From: Ornithinimicrobium sufpigmenti
GTDB lineage: Bacteria > Actinomycetota > Actinomycetes > Actinomycetales > Dermatophilaceae
Reading direction: 5' to 3'
Assembly (NCBI RefSeq): GCF_004322775.1
Contig: NZ_CP036403.1
Coordinates: forward strand, 2,914,001 to 2,978,000
DNA: 64,000 bases
Shown: positions 20,198-31,145 of the stretch, piece by piece
Numbering within the stretch: the stretch's first letter is position 1
Layout: each line of letters opens with the position of its first letter
Notes under the pieces: model-generated
Seen by the model: the letters and a program-made list of their open reading frames with translations, nothing else
Databases searched by the model: none
What the model was told of the DNA's origin: nothing
Position numbers and translations under genes: made by a program

Positions 20198-21099
20198 GCG
20201 GTGTCTCCTTCTCGGGTGGGTGCCGTGCCGGCCATCGTGGCGGCGGGCGGGGTATGCCGTGCAGCAGGGTCGTGCTGTCCGTCCGGGTCGTCCGGGCCGG
20301 ACTGTGCGTCCGGGCCGGGAGCGACCGAGGCGCCGGGCGCGCGATCCACAAGGTCCGCGCGTTCTACCCGCTCCTCCTTCTCCCGGCGCGTCGCGTCCCG
20401 CAGGAACCGGTAGTACATGTAGCAGGCGAACGCGGCGAAGACGAACCACTGCAGGCCGTAGCCGAAGTTGCGCCACTCGATGCCGCTCTCGCCGAAGACC
20501 GGCGGCGGCACCGGCTGCACCTGGGCGGAGGTGAGCGTGGGGGTCTCCTCGACGAGGAAGATGAAGGCGTTGTAGATCGGCAGGTCCCAGTCGTTGGCCA
20601 GGTCGGCGGTGTCGATGGCGCCCCGCTGCCCCTCCGGGAAGTCGTCGAACACTGGGGTCTCGGCGGGGGCCAGGGTCCCCAGGAGCGCGACCGGCGTCTC
20701 GGGCGGCAGGTCCGCCAGGCCGGGGTCGGTGACGAAGCCGCGCATCACCGGGATCAGCGCGTCGGCACCGGAGGCGTCGGTCCGCAGCGGGGTCACCACC
20801 CAGTACCCCTCCTGCCCGTCCAGCAGCCGGTGGGGCACGAGGAACTGGTGCTCGGCGACATACTCGCCCTCGACGCTGACCGAGAGACCGGCCCCGTCGT
20901 CGGGGAAGGTCTGGTGCGGCGCGGTCACCTGCCCCAGCGGCTCGGTGGGACGGGCGGTCTGGACGGCGGCCATCTCCCGGGCTGCGGTGTTGGAGCTGAC
21001 ACCGATCTGCCACATCCCCAGCTGGTAGAACGCGACGACGACGGCGATCAGCAGGGCCAGGAGGGCCAGCCAGGCCGGCTTGAGGGCGGTGCGGATCAC
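20194..21099 (-). CDS. SURF1 family protein (cytochrome oxidase biogenesis)
   Basis: A 301-residue protein with an N-terminal membrane anchor (LKPAWLALLALLIAVVVAFY) and a second anchor near residue 230 (FVFAAFACYMYYRFL), enclosing an extracytoplasmic domain with the SURF1 hallmarks LGMWQ and the segment GEYVAEHQFLVPHR. SURF1 proteins aid assembly of the haem-copper oxidase, probably in haem a handling. The C-terminal ~60 residues are a charged, low-complexity tail. Start is the GTG at 21099. Confidence 0.9.
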   Translation of the reverse strand: MIRTALKPAWLALLALLIAVVVAFYQLGMWQIGVSSNTAAREMAAVQTARPTEPLGQVTAPHQTFPDDGAGLSVSVEGEYVAEHQFLVPHRLLDGQEGYWVVTPLRTDASGADALIPVMRGFVTDPGLADLPPETPVALLGTLAPAETPVFDDFPEGQRGAIDTADLANDWDLPIYNAFIFLVEETPTLTSAQVQPVPPPVFGESGIEWRNFGYGLQWFVFAAFACYMYYRFLRDATRREKEERVERADLVDRAPGASVAPGPDAQSGPDDPDGQHDPAARHTPPAATMAGTAPTREGDTA

Positions 21100-21128
21100 C
21101 CCCCCAGGGTAAGGGAGGCTCCTGGGCG

Positions 21129-22577
21129 TCAGAGCAGCGCGTCCTGGTCGTCGAAGACGTAGATGGAGCCGCTGTAGCAGGCCACCCAGACCGTGTTCGT
21201 GACCGGGTCGTAGTCGATGCCGATCGGGTTGGCGTCGACCTGGACCCGGTCGATGACCTCCATGTCGGAGGTCCGGATCTTGGACACGGTGGCCTCGTCG
21301 TAGTTGACGACGTAGAGCGCCGACTCGTCCGGCGACATCGCCACGCTGCGCGGCTCAACCCCCGGGGTGACCTGGTCGACGATCTCCCCGCTGGCGGTGT
21401 CGATCTTGTAGATCGCGTTGGCGCCGCTGACGGTCAGGTAGAGGGTCGAGCCGTCCTCGGTGAGGTTGAGGTGCCGCGGCCGCGGCCCGATCTCGCGGAT
21501 GACCTCCGAGGTCTGCTCGGCGATGTCGATCTCGTAGAGCTGGTCGGCATACATCGCGACCGCGTAGGCGGTGTTGTTGTCGGGCATGATCACGATGCCG
21601 CGGGGCGCGGCGTCCATCGCGATGGTGCCGGTCTCCTCCCCGAGCTGGGTGTCGACGATCGACAGCGTCGCGTCGCACCAGTTGCTGACCAGGAGCGTGG
21701 ACTGGTCGGGGCTGAGCGCGACGTACTTGGGCACCGCGCCCACCTTGATGACCTGGTCCCACGCCATCTCGTGGGCGTCGAAGCGGTAGAGCATCGACGG
21801 GCCGACCCCGTCGTGGACGGTGCAGTTGTCGAAACCCTCGCGACCGAAGTTCTGCCCGTACATCGTGTACTGGGAGACGTAGGCGTAGCGGCCGTCGTCG
21901 GTCCAGACGGCCTCCACGGGCGCGCCCTGGGAGGTGCCCGGGTGCCCCTCGACGCCGAACTCGGACACGTCCACGCTGTCGGACAGCACCGCCAGCTGCT
22001 CGCGGGTCGTGGTGTCGAAGACGGTGGAGGTATGGCTGTACATCATGTTGTTCGCGATGGCCAGACCGTGCCCGGAGGCCATGACGGACTTGGGCGTCAG
22101 GCCACCGGTGAGGTAGTCCACCCGTTCCATCGCGGTGGCGTCGCTGGGGTGCTCCGCGGCGACCGGGTCGCGTTCCCAGTCGAACTCCTGCGTCCCCTGA
22201 GTCTCCTGCGCCTCGTCCTCGCTGCCGCCCGGCTGCTCCCCCGCCGCGCCGTCCTCCTGCCCGGTCTCGTCACCGGAGCCTGCGCCGGCGTCCGCCTGGC
22301 CGCTGGTCTCTGCGTCGTCCTGCCCGTCCGGGGTGTCGCCGGTGACGGGGGCCATCGCCTCGGCCGGGCCGGCCGTCGGTGCGCCCGTCGTCGCGGTGGA
22401 GTCCTGCTCGCCACCGCCGAGCAGCGCGTTGGCCCCGCAGCCCCCGAGCAGCAGGACCCCGACCAGGCCGACGGCCGCCAGCCGACGGCGGCGCACGTGC
22501 ACCGCGTCCTTGCTCACCCGCAGCTGGCCGACCCGGTTCTCGGACCCGGAGCCCGCACTGTGGTCAGTACCCGCCAT
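21129..22577 (-). CDS. beta-propeller (YVTN/YncE-type) lipoprotein
   Basis: A 482-residue secreted lipoprotein. A basic stretch RRRR, a hydrophobic core (LAAVGLVGVLLLGGC) and the lipobox LLGGC at ~res 43-47 mark a type II signal peptide. An acidic Gly/Gln linker (~50-130) follows, then seven or so repeats of the YVTN beta-propeller (SPDQSTLLVSNW, SPDESALYVVNYDEATVSK). Such proteins bind extracellular ligands, often metals or redox partners, but no ligand is visible. The start at 22577 overlaps the guaB3 end by 14 bases; a GTG at 22517 would give a more normal signal peptide. Confidence 0.82.
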   Translation of the reverse strand: MAGTDHSAGSGSENRVGQLRVSKDAVHVRRRRLAAVGLVGVLLLGGCGANALLGGGEQDSTATTGAPTAGPAEAMAPVTGDTPDGQDDAETSGQADAGAGSGDETGQEDGAAGEQPGGSEDEAQETQGTQEFDWERDPVAAEHPSDATAMERVDYLTGGLTPKSVMASGHGLAIANNMMYSHTSTVFDTTTREQLAVLSDSVDVSEFGVEGHPGTSQGAPVEAVWTDDGRYAYVSQYTMYGQNFGREGFDNCTVHDGVGPSMLYRFDAHEMAWDQVIKVGAVPKYVALSPDQSTLLVSNWCDATLSIVDTQLGEETGTIAMDAAPRGIVIMPDNNTAYAVAMYADQLYEIDIAEQTSEVIREIGPRPRHLNLTEDGSTLYLTVSGANAIYKIDTASGEIVDQVTPGVEPRSVAMSPDESALYVVNYDEATVSKIRTSDMEVIDRVQVDANPIGIDYDPVTNTVWVACYSGSIYVFDDQDALL

Positions 22578-23685
22578 ACGGTGCCACCACCACTTCCACC
22601 CGCTGGAACTCCTTGAGGTCGGTGTAGCCGGTCGTCGCCATCGCCCGGCGCAGGGCCCCCATCATGTTCGTGGTGCCATCGGCGGTCCGGCCGGGACCCA
22701 GGAGCACCTCCTCCATCGTGCCCACCGTGCCGACGTGGACCTTGTCCCCGCGCGGCAGCTCCGGGTGGTGCGCCTCGCTGCCCCAGTGGTAGCCGGCGCC
22801 CGGTGCCTCCTCGGCCCGGGCCAGCGCGGCACCCATCATCACCGCGTCGGCGCCGCAGGCCACGGCCTTGACGATCTCCCCGGACACGCTCGCGCCGCCG
22901 TCGGCGATGACGTGCACGTAGCGACCACCGGACTCGTCGAGGTAGTCGCGCCGGGCGGCGGCGACGTCGGCGATGGCCGAGGCGGCCGGGGCGTGGATGC
23001 CGAGCGAGGAGCGGGTGCGGTGCGTCGACCCGCCGCCGAAGCCGACGAGGACGCCCGCCGCCCCGGTGCGCATGAGGTGCAGGGCGGCGGTGTAGGTGCC
23101 GGCACCGCCGACGATGACCGGGACGTCCAGCTCGTAGATGAAGCGCTTGAGGTTCAGCGGCTCGGCGCGGCTGGAGACGTGCTCGGCCGACACTGTCGTG
23201 CCCCGGATGACGAAGAGGTCGACCCCGGCGTCGACGACGGTGCGCCAGTACTGCTGGGTCCGCTGCGGCGACAGGGCCCCCGCCACCGTCACGCCCGCCT
23301 CCCGGATCTCGCGCAGCCGCTCGACGATCAGCTCAGGCTGCACGGGCGCGGCATACAGCTCCCGCATCCTGGCCGTGGCCGCCTCCCCCTCCAGCGCGGC
23401 GATCTCCTGCAGCGCCACGGTGGGGTCGTCGTAGCGGGTCCACAGCCCCTCGAGGTCCAGCACGCCCAGGCCGCCCAGGCGACCGAGCTCGATCGCGGTC
23501 TGCGGCGAGACCACCGAGTCCATCGGCGCACCGAGCACCGGCATCCCGAAGTGGTAGGCGTCGATCTGCCAGGAGATCGAGACCTCCTCCGGGTCCCGGG
23601 TGCGCCTGGAGGGGACGACCGCGATGTCGTCGAAGGAGTAGGCCCGTCGGCCGCGTTTGCCCCGCCCGATCTCGATCTCAGTCAC
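22564..23685 (-). CDS. guaB3: GuaB3 family IMP dehydrogenase-related protein
   Basis: A 373-residue TIM-barrel protein of the GuaB3 group, common in actinobacteria beside guaB and lacking the CBS pair. It opens VTEIEIGRGKRGRRAYSFDD, the usual GuaB3 start. Barrel landmarks include PVLGAPMDSVVSP and GFGGGSTHRTRSSLGIH. The catalytic Cys loop of true IMP dehydrogenase (GxGSICTTR-type, seen in the next gene) is replaced here by FGGGSTHRTR, so activity as IMP dehydrogenase is doubtful. The biological role is not well established. Confidence 0.9.
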   Translation of the reverse strand: MTEIEIGRGKRGRRAYSFDDIAVVPSRRTRDPEEVSISWQIDAYHFGMPVLGAPMDSVVSPQTAIELGRLGGLGVLDLEGLWTRYDDPTVALQEIAALEGEAATARMRELYAAPVQPELIVERLREIREAGVTVAGALSPQRTQQYWRTVVDAGVDLFVIRGTTVSAEHVSSRAEPLNLKRFIYELDVPVIVGGAGTYTAALHLMRTGAAGVLVGFGGGSTHRTRSSLGIHAPAASAIADVAAARRDYLDESGGRYVHVIADGGASVSGEIVKAVACGADAVMMGAALARAEEAPGAGYHWGSEAHHPELPRGDKVHVGTVGTMEEVLLGPGRTADGTTNMMGALRRAMATTGYTDLKEFQRVEVVVAPYGGY

Positions 23686-23814
23686 CGTCCCAGGCTACCC
23701 AGTGCCCGGACCGCTCCCGGCCACCGACACCCGGCGGCTCCCGCCCGGTCTCCCGAGTCTCCCCGGGTCCGGCCCGGGGCCGGCCGGGCCGGCCTGGACC
23801 GGTGACGGCATACC

Positions 23815-25491
<1,677 letters not shown>

Positions 25492-25591
25492 TCATGGCGA
25501 CATTTCCCCGGTGGACCCATCACCTCGGGTAACGTTCGGGCCACAGCGGGCAGGGTCGAGGACCCGTGCCGGCGGAGAGGAGCAGGTCGGC

Positions 25592-25885
25592 GTGACGGAG
25601 GCGATGAGCCAGCCCGGACCCATCGCGGAGCTGTGGGAGTGGCAGTTCGAGGGGCTGTGCCGGACCACCAGCCCGGAGGTCTTCTTCCACCCCGAGGGTG
25701 AGCGAGGCCCGGCCCGGAGGCGCCGCGACGAGCGGGCCAAGGAGGTCTGCGCCGCCTGCCCCGTGCTGGAGCAGTGCCGCACGCACGCCCTGGCCGTGCG
25801 CGAGCCCTACGGGGTATGGGGCGGCATGACCGAGGAGGAACGCGCCGCCCACTACGCCGAGGTGGACCTCAACCGCACCCGGTGA
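25592..25885 (+). CDS. whiB3: WhiB-family iron-sulfur regulator, WhiB3/WhiD type
   Basis: A 97-residue Wbl protein: four cysteines (C23, and C53-x2-C56-x5-C62 in EVCAACPVLEQC) bind a [4Fe-4S] cluster, followed by the GVWGG turn (~74). WEWQFEGLCR and FFHPEGERGPAR resemble the WhiB3/WhiD subgroup. Wbl proteins act through the principal sigma factor. In mycobacteria whiB3 also lies beside guaB2 and groEL1-groES, the same order as here. Start: GTG at 25592 has GAGAGGAG about 10 bases upstream; an ATG at 25604 with GGAG is an alternative. Confidence 0.85.
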   Translation: MTEAMSQPGPIAELWEWQFEGLCRTTSPEVFFHPEGERGPARRRRDERAKEVCAACPVLEQCRTHALAVREPYGVWGGMTEEERAAHYAEVDLNRTR

Positions 25886-25905
25886 GCAACGACTCCCCCC
25901 ACCCC

Positions 25906-26011
25906 CCACCGGCGACCCAGTCTGCCTCCCACCGGCGACACGCTTTGCCGCCCACCGGCGACACGGTCTGCTTCCCACCCGCGACACGGTCTGCTTCCCA
26001 TCGGCGACACG
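25906..26011. repeat. 23-bp tandem repeat, about 4.6 copies
   Basis: Units begin CCACCGGCGACAC and end CTGCTTC; copies start at 25906, 25929, 25952, 25975 and 25998 (the last partial). They lie between convergent whiB3 and groEL, just before a strong terminator hairpin. The copies directly abut, so it is not a CRISPR array. Confidence 0.85.
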
Positions 26012-26013
26012 AC

Positions 26014-26046
26014 GAAGGCCCCGGCGCAGGCTGCGCCGGGGCCTTC
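26014..26046. terminator. bidirectional terminator for whiB3 and groEL
   Basis: GAAGGCCCCGGCGCAG (26014-26029) is the exact reverse complement of 26031-26046. The arms end in GAAGG/CCTTC, so either strand gets a short T-containing tail. It sits between two convergent genes. Confidence 0.8.
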
Positions 26047-26074
26047 TGCAGGTCAGGGTCCTGCGAGCCGTTCG

Positions 26075-27769
<1,695 letters not shown>

Positions 27770-27790
27770 TCACAGAAATTTCAGAGCGGG

Positions 27791-28087
27791 TCAGCCGACG
27801 ATCGCGAGCACGTCACGCGCGCTCAGGATCAGGTACTCGGTGCCGCCGTGCTTGACCTCGGTGCCGCCGTACTTGGAGTAGATGACGCGGTCGCCGACCT
27901 TGACATCCATGGGGACACGCTCGTCGCCGTCCTCGTTCCAGCGGCCGGGACCGACCGCCAGGACCTCGCCCTCCTGGGGCTTCTCCTTGGCGGTGTCCGG
28001 GATGACCAGGCCGGAGGCGGTGGTCTGCTCGGCCTCGACGGCCTGGACGACGATGCGGTCCTCGAGCGGCTTGATGGAAACCGACAC
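27791..28087 (-). CDS. groES: co-chaperonin GroES (10 kDa)
   Basis: Heptameric lid of the GroEL cage; 98 residues, normal. The mobile loop region [20 protein letters not shown] (~18-37) and the roof/base segment [15 protein letters not shown] are clear. The start is the GTG at 28087 with a GGGAAGG ribosome site; longer frames lack support. It leads the groES-groEL operon, with CIRCE elements 115-190 bases upstream. Confidence 0.96.
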   Translation of the reverse strand: MSVSIKPLEDRIVVQAVEAEQTTASGLVIPDTAKEKPQEGEVLAVGPGRWNEDGDERVPMDVKVGDRVIYSKYGGTEVKHGGTEYLILSARDVLAIVG

Positions 28088-28202
28088 GGTTACCTTCCCT
28101 TTCGTGGTCCGGCCGATGGTGTCCACCGGCCGGTGTGGTCGTTGCGGGTGCCACTCCCCGCTGGCGCCTACCGCCGTCGCGGGGATCGGTCGGCGCTCGC
28201 GG

Positions 28203-28275
28203 CTGGCACTTGCGTGCCTTGAGTGCTAAGTCGAATCTAGGCCGACGGTTAGCACTCGGTCAAGCCGAGTGCCAA
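28203..28275 (-). promoter_or_regulatory. groES promoter with two CIRCE (HrcA) operators
   Basis: Two inverted repeats match CIRCE (TTAGCACTC-N9-GAGTGCTAA). The distal one, 28249-28275, is TTAGCACTC-N9-GAGTGCCAA (one change). The proximal one, 28203-28229, is CTGGCACTT-N9-GAGTGCTAA (a perfect right arm). Between them on the minus strand are TTGACC (28263-28258) and TAGATT (28239-28234), 18 bases apart, a good -35/-10 pair. The distal operator covers the -35 and the proximal one lies at or after the start point, so HrcA would block both. Confidence 0.9.
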
Positions 28276-28318
28276 CACGCCGGGGCTTTGGCCGACCGCG
28301 ACGACCGAGCGCGACGAC

Positions 28319-29587
28319 TCAGAGCATGACCTGCAACGGGCGAAGGAACCGCTCCACGCCCTTGCGGTACCAGGCACGCTGCCGCCACTGCTCCAGCGTC
28401 ACCTCGTCGCAGTTCTCCAGGTCGGTGACGAAGATCTGCTCCATCAGCGAGGCCTGGTCCGGGTCGATGATCTCCAGGTTGATCTCGTAGTTCCCCTGGA
28501 GCGAGAGCCGGTCGATGTTGGCGGTGCCGATGGTCGACCACTGCCCGTCCACCGTCATCGTCTTGGCGTGCACCATGACGTCGCGGTAGTGGAACAGGCG
28601 CACCCCGCCCTCGAGCAGGTCGTCGAAATAGGCCTGGGCGACCAGGTCGGCCAGCACGTGGTTGGACCGCTCGGGCAGGATCACCCGCACGTCCACCCCG
28701 CGGCCCGCAGCCGCGAGCACGGCGTTCTTGATCTCGGGGTCGGGGATGAAGTAGCCCTGGGTGATCCAGACCCGCTGAGCCGCGCGGTCGATCGCCTCCA
28801 GGTAGAGGCCGCGCACCGGGTAGATGACTCGGCTGGGCTCGTTGCGCGCCGCGTGGATGGTGCTGTTCCACCGCTGGATGCCGCTGTCCGGAAGCTCGGG
28901 CAGGCGGGCCCGCGGGCCGCGGTGCCGGTTCCAGAAGTCCACGAAGGCGTTCTGCAGCTCCCATACCGCGAGGCCGGTCACCCGGAGGTGGGTGTCCCGC
29001 CAGCTCTCGGCATACAGAGATCCGATGTTGTAACCACCCACGAAACCGACCCGGCCGTCCACCACGAGGATCTTGCGGTGGTCGCGGCCGGTGCTGCGGA
29101 TGTCGATGATCGGGATGGCGGTGCGCATCACCGGGAAAGGCATCACGTGGATGCTGTCCGGGAAGCTCTTGAACTCCCTCGGCACGACGAGGTTGGCGAA
29201 GCCGTCGTAGACGATGCAGACCAGCACCCCGCGCTCTGCCGCCCGCAGGACGGCGTCCTTCAACGCCTGTCCCACCTCGTCGCCCTTCCACATGTAGGAG
29301 GCGAGGTAGACGAAGTCCCGGGCCTCGTCGATGGCCTTGACCATGTCGTCGTAGAGGTGCCGGCCGAAGGTGTACGTCTTCAGCTCGTTACCGTCGACGT
29401 CCGCGATGCGCGGCGGGTGCTCGGGCACCTTGTCCTCCGCATAGTCCCGCTGCTTGCGGAGCGCGTCCGCCACCATGATCGCTGCCCCCAGCGTCACCTG
29501 CCCTGCCACCGTGACGCCCGCCGTCACCAGGGCGAGCTTGCGGCCGCGCCGTAAGAGTTTGTGCACGTCGGGCGAGAGCAGCGGCAT
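28319..29587 (-). CDS. phospholipase D family protein (cardiolipin synthase-like)
   Basis: A 422-residue protein with an N-terminal membrane anchor (KLALVTAGVTVAGQVTLGAA, ~15-35) and two HxK(x)4D motifs: HRKILVVDGRVGFVGGYNIG (~res 160) and HAKTMTVDGQWSTIGTANID (~res 335). This is the layout of cardiolipin synthase B-like enzymes, which join or exchange phosphatidyl groups; nuclease activity is an alternative for the superfamily. The start is uncertain: ATG at 29587 lacks a good ribosome site, and in-frame upstream starts exist. It diverges from the methyltransferase gene. Confidence 0.85.
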   Translation of the reverse strand: MPLLSPDVHKLLRRGRKLALVTAGVTVAGQVTLGAAIMVADALRKQRDYAEDKVPEHPPRIADVDGNELKTYTFGRHLYDDMVKAIDEARDFVYLASYMWKGDEVGQALKDAVLRAAERGVLVCIVYDGFANLVVPREFKSFPDSIHVMPFPVMRTAIPIIDIRSTGRDHRKILVVDGRVGFVGGYNIGSLYAESWRDTHLRVTGLAVWELQNAFVDFWNRHRGPRARLPELPDSGIQRWNSTIHAARNEPSRVIYPVRGLYLEAIDRAAQRVWITQGYFIPDPEIKNAVLAAAGRGVDVRVILPERSNHVLADLVAQAYFDDLLEGGVRLFHYRDVMVHAKTMTVDGQWSTIGTANIDRLSLQGNYEINLEIIDPDQASLMEQIFVTDLENCDEVTLEQWRQRAWYRKGVERFLRPLQVML

Positions 29588-29654
29588 ACCGCCCAATCTA
29601 GTCGGTCGGTCGGCCGGCGCCATGCTCGCACCGGCCTGACCCGACAATGGTGGG

Positions 29655-30902
29655 GTGGAGCGTCCGGACACAGAGCTGCTGATCCGCCTGGCCGAGGGCG
29701 AGGGCGCGGACCTCCTCGCCTCGCTGCCGCCCTACGACGAGGACGCGGCCTTGGCCCTCGGCACCCGGCTGCGGGCCGAGGGGCACGAACCTGCGCTGGT
29801 GGCCGCGGCGCTGACCCAGTCGCGGCTCCGGGCTGCGGCCCGCCCACGGCTCGGCCCGCTCGCGGACCGGCTGCTGCTGACCCAGGACGGCCTCGAGCAG
29901 GCGACCCGGCCAGCAGTCGCCGCACGCCGCGCCCTGCGATGGCGTGCCACCGGCGTCGCGCATGTCTGGGACCTGGGCTGCGGGCTCGGGCTGGATGCAC
30001 GCGGGCTGGCCGAGGCTGGCCTGCAGGTGACGGCGGTCGAGAGCGACCCTGCTGTGTCGGTCGCGGCCCGCGCGAACCTGGCGGACCTGGCCGGTGTCGA
30101 GGTCCGGGTGGGAGATGCGACCAGGGTGTCTGTCGGTCCGGATGACGGGGCCTTCCTGGACCCGGCGCGCCGCACCCCCGGGGTGGCCGACGTGCGGGGG
30201 CGGACCCGGCGGGTGTTCCGGCTTGAGGAGCTCTCACCGTCGTGGACGGTGGTGCAGCAGGTCGCGGTGGACGCCGCCGCCACCGGAGCCAAGCTCTCCC
30301 CCGGCTTCCCGCACGCCCACCTCCCAGCCGGCACCGAGGCCGAGTGGGTCTCCGTCGACGGCAGCGTCGTCGAGTGCGCAGTCTGGTGGCGGGCAGCGGT
30401 CCGCAACGCTGGGCGGCGGGCGGTGGTCGGCACGACGGACCCCTTCGGTGAGGTGCGCTGGGTTGAGGTCGATGCTCCCGACAGCGAGGCAGAACCCCTC
30501 GACGACCCTGCCGACCTGGGACCGTTCCTGGCCGAGCCGGACCGCGCGGTGCTGGCCGCCGGCCGGGTCGACGCCCTGACCGCCCTGACGGGAGGCCGGG
30601 AGCTGGACCACGGCACCGGCTACGTCAGCGCACCGGCAGTCACTCCCCTTCCCTGGGCGCGCTGGTATGCCGTGCGAGAAGTCCTCCCGCTCCACGCCAA
30701 GATGGTCAGGGGCTGGCTTCGTCAGCGTGGGTTCGGGCGCGTGACCATCAAGAAGCGGGGCGTCCCGACCGACCCCGACCGCTTCCGTACCGAGCTGCGG
30801 CTGCGGCCGGGCCGGGCCGGGTCCGCCGAGGCGGTCCTGGTCCTGACCCGAGTGGCTGGGACGCCTGTCGCCGTGGTCGTGGAGCCTGTGCAGGCCACCT
30901 GA
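29655..30902 (+). CDS. class I SAM-dependent methyltransferase with THUMP-like domain
   Basis: A 415-residue protein. The central SAM-binding motif I is HVWDLGCGLGLDARGLA (~res 98-114) with VTAVESDPAVS as motif II; the motif around FLDPARRT gives the DPxR-type catalytic loop. The C-terminal ~90 residues (LPLHAKMVRGWLRQRGFG then VTIKKRGVPTDPDRFR) form the THUMP-like RNA-binding region annotated in actinobacterial homologues. An RNA base methyltransferase is likely, though the target is unknown. The start is the GTG at 29655. Confidence 0.82.
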   Translation: MERPDTELLIRLAEGEGADLLASLPPYDEDAALALGTRLRAEGHEPALVAAALTQSRLRAAARPRLGPLADRLLLTQDGLEQATRPAVAARRALRWRATGVAHVWDLGCGLGLDARGLAEAGLQVTAVESDPAVSVAARANLADLAGVEVRVGDATRVSVGPDDGAFLDPARRTPGVADVRGRTRRVFRLEELSPSWTVVQQVAVDAAATGAKLSPGFPHAHLPAGTEAEWVSVDGSVVECAVWWRAAVRNAGRRAVVGTTDPFGEVRWVEVDAPDSEAEPLDDPADLGPFLAEPDRAVLAAGRVDALTALTGGRELDHGTGYVSAPAVTPLPWARWYAVREVLPLHAKMVRGWLRQRGFGRVTIKKRGVPTDPDRFRTELRLRPGRAGSAEAVLVLTRVAGTPVAVVVEPVQAT

Positions 30903-31035
30903 CGAGCCTGGGAAGGCCACCTGACGGCGGCTGCGCGAGCGTGACGGTTGGCGGAGTGTCCCGATGTCGCGATGCAGGACTCTCACCAGTGTCCAGAGAC
31001 ATCACGAACATCGCTGTGGATAAGTCGAGGGTGTG

Positions 31036-31051
31036 TCGTACTGGCGTTCTA
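31036..31051 (+). promoter_or_regulatory. LexA/SOS-box-like operator before the DUF222/HNH gene
   Basis: TCGTACTGGCGTTCTA matches the actinobacterial LexA box TCGAAC-N4-GTTCGA at 10 of 12 defined bases, with one change per half site. The end overlaps TAGTAT (31050-31055), a good -10 (TAnnnT). It lies 95 bases before the ATG. Some 13E12-family genes of mycobacteria are known DNA-damage-inducible LexA targets. Confidence 0.6.
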
Positions 31052-31145
31052 GTATGTGGGTGTCGGTCACGAACCGTCGGGAGGGGGAGTTCCGGGCGGG
31101 GGTGCCGGGCCGGTTGTGGGCCCACTGGAGAGGGGGTGGTTGGGG

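Noticed and set aside
25906..26011. 23-bp repeats as a CRISPR array
   Set aside because: Copies abut without spacers, units vary, and no cas gene is near.
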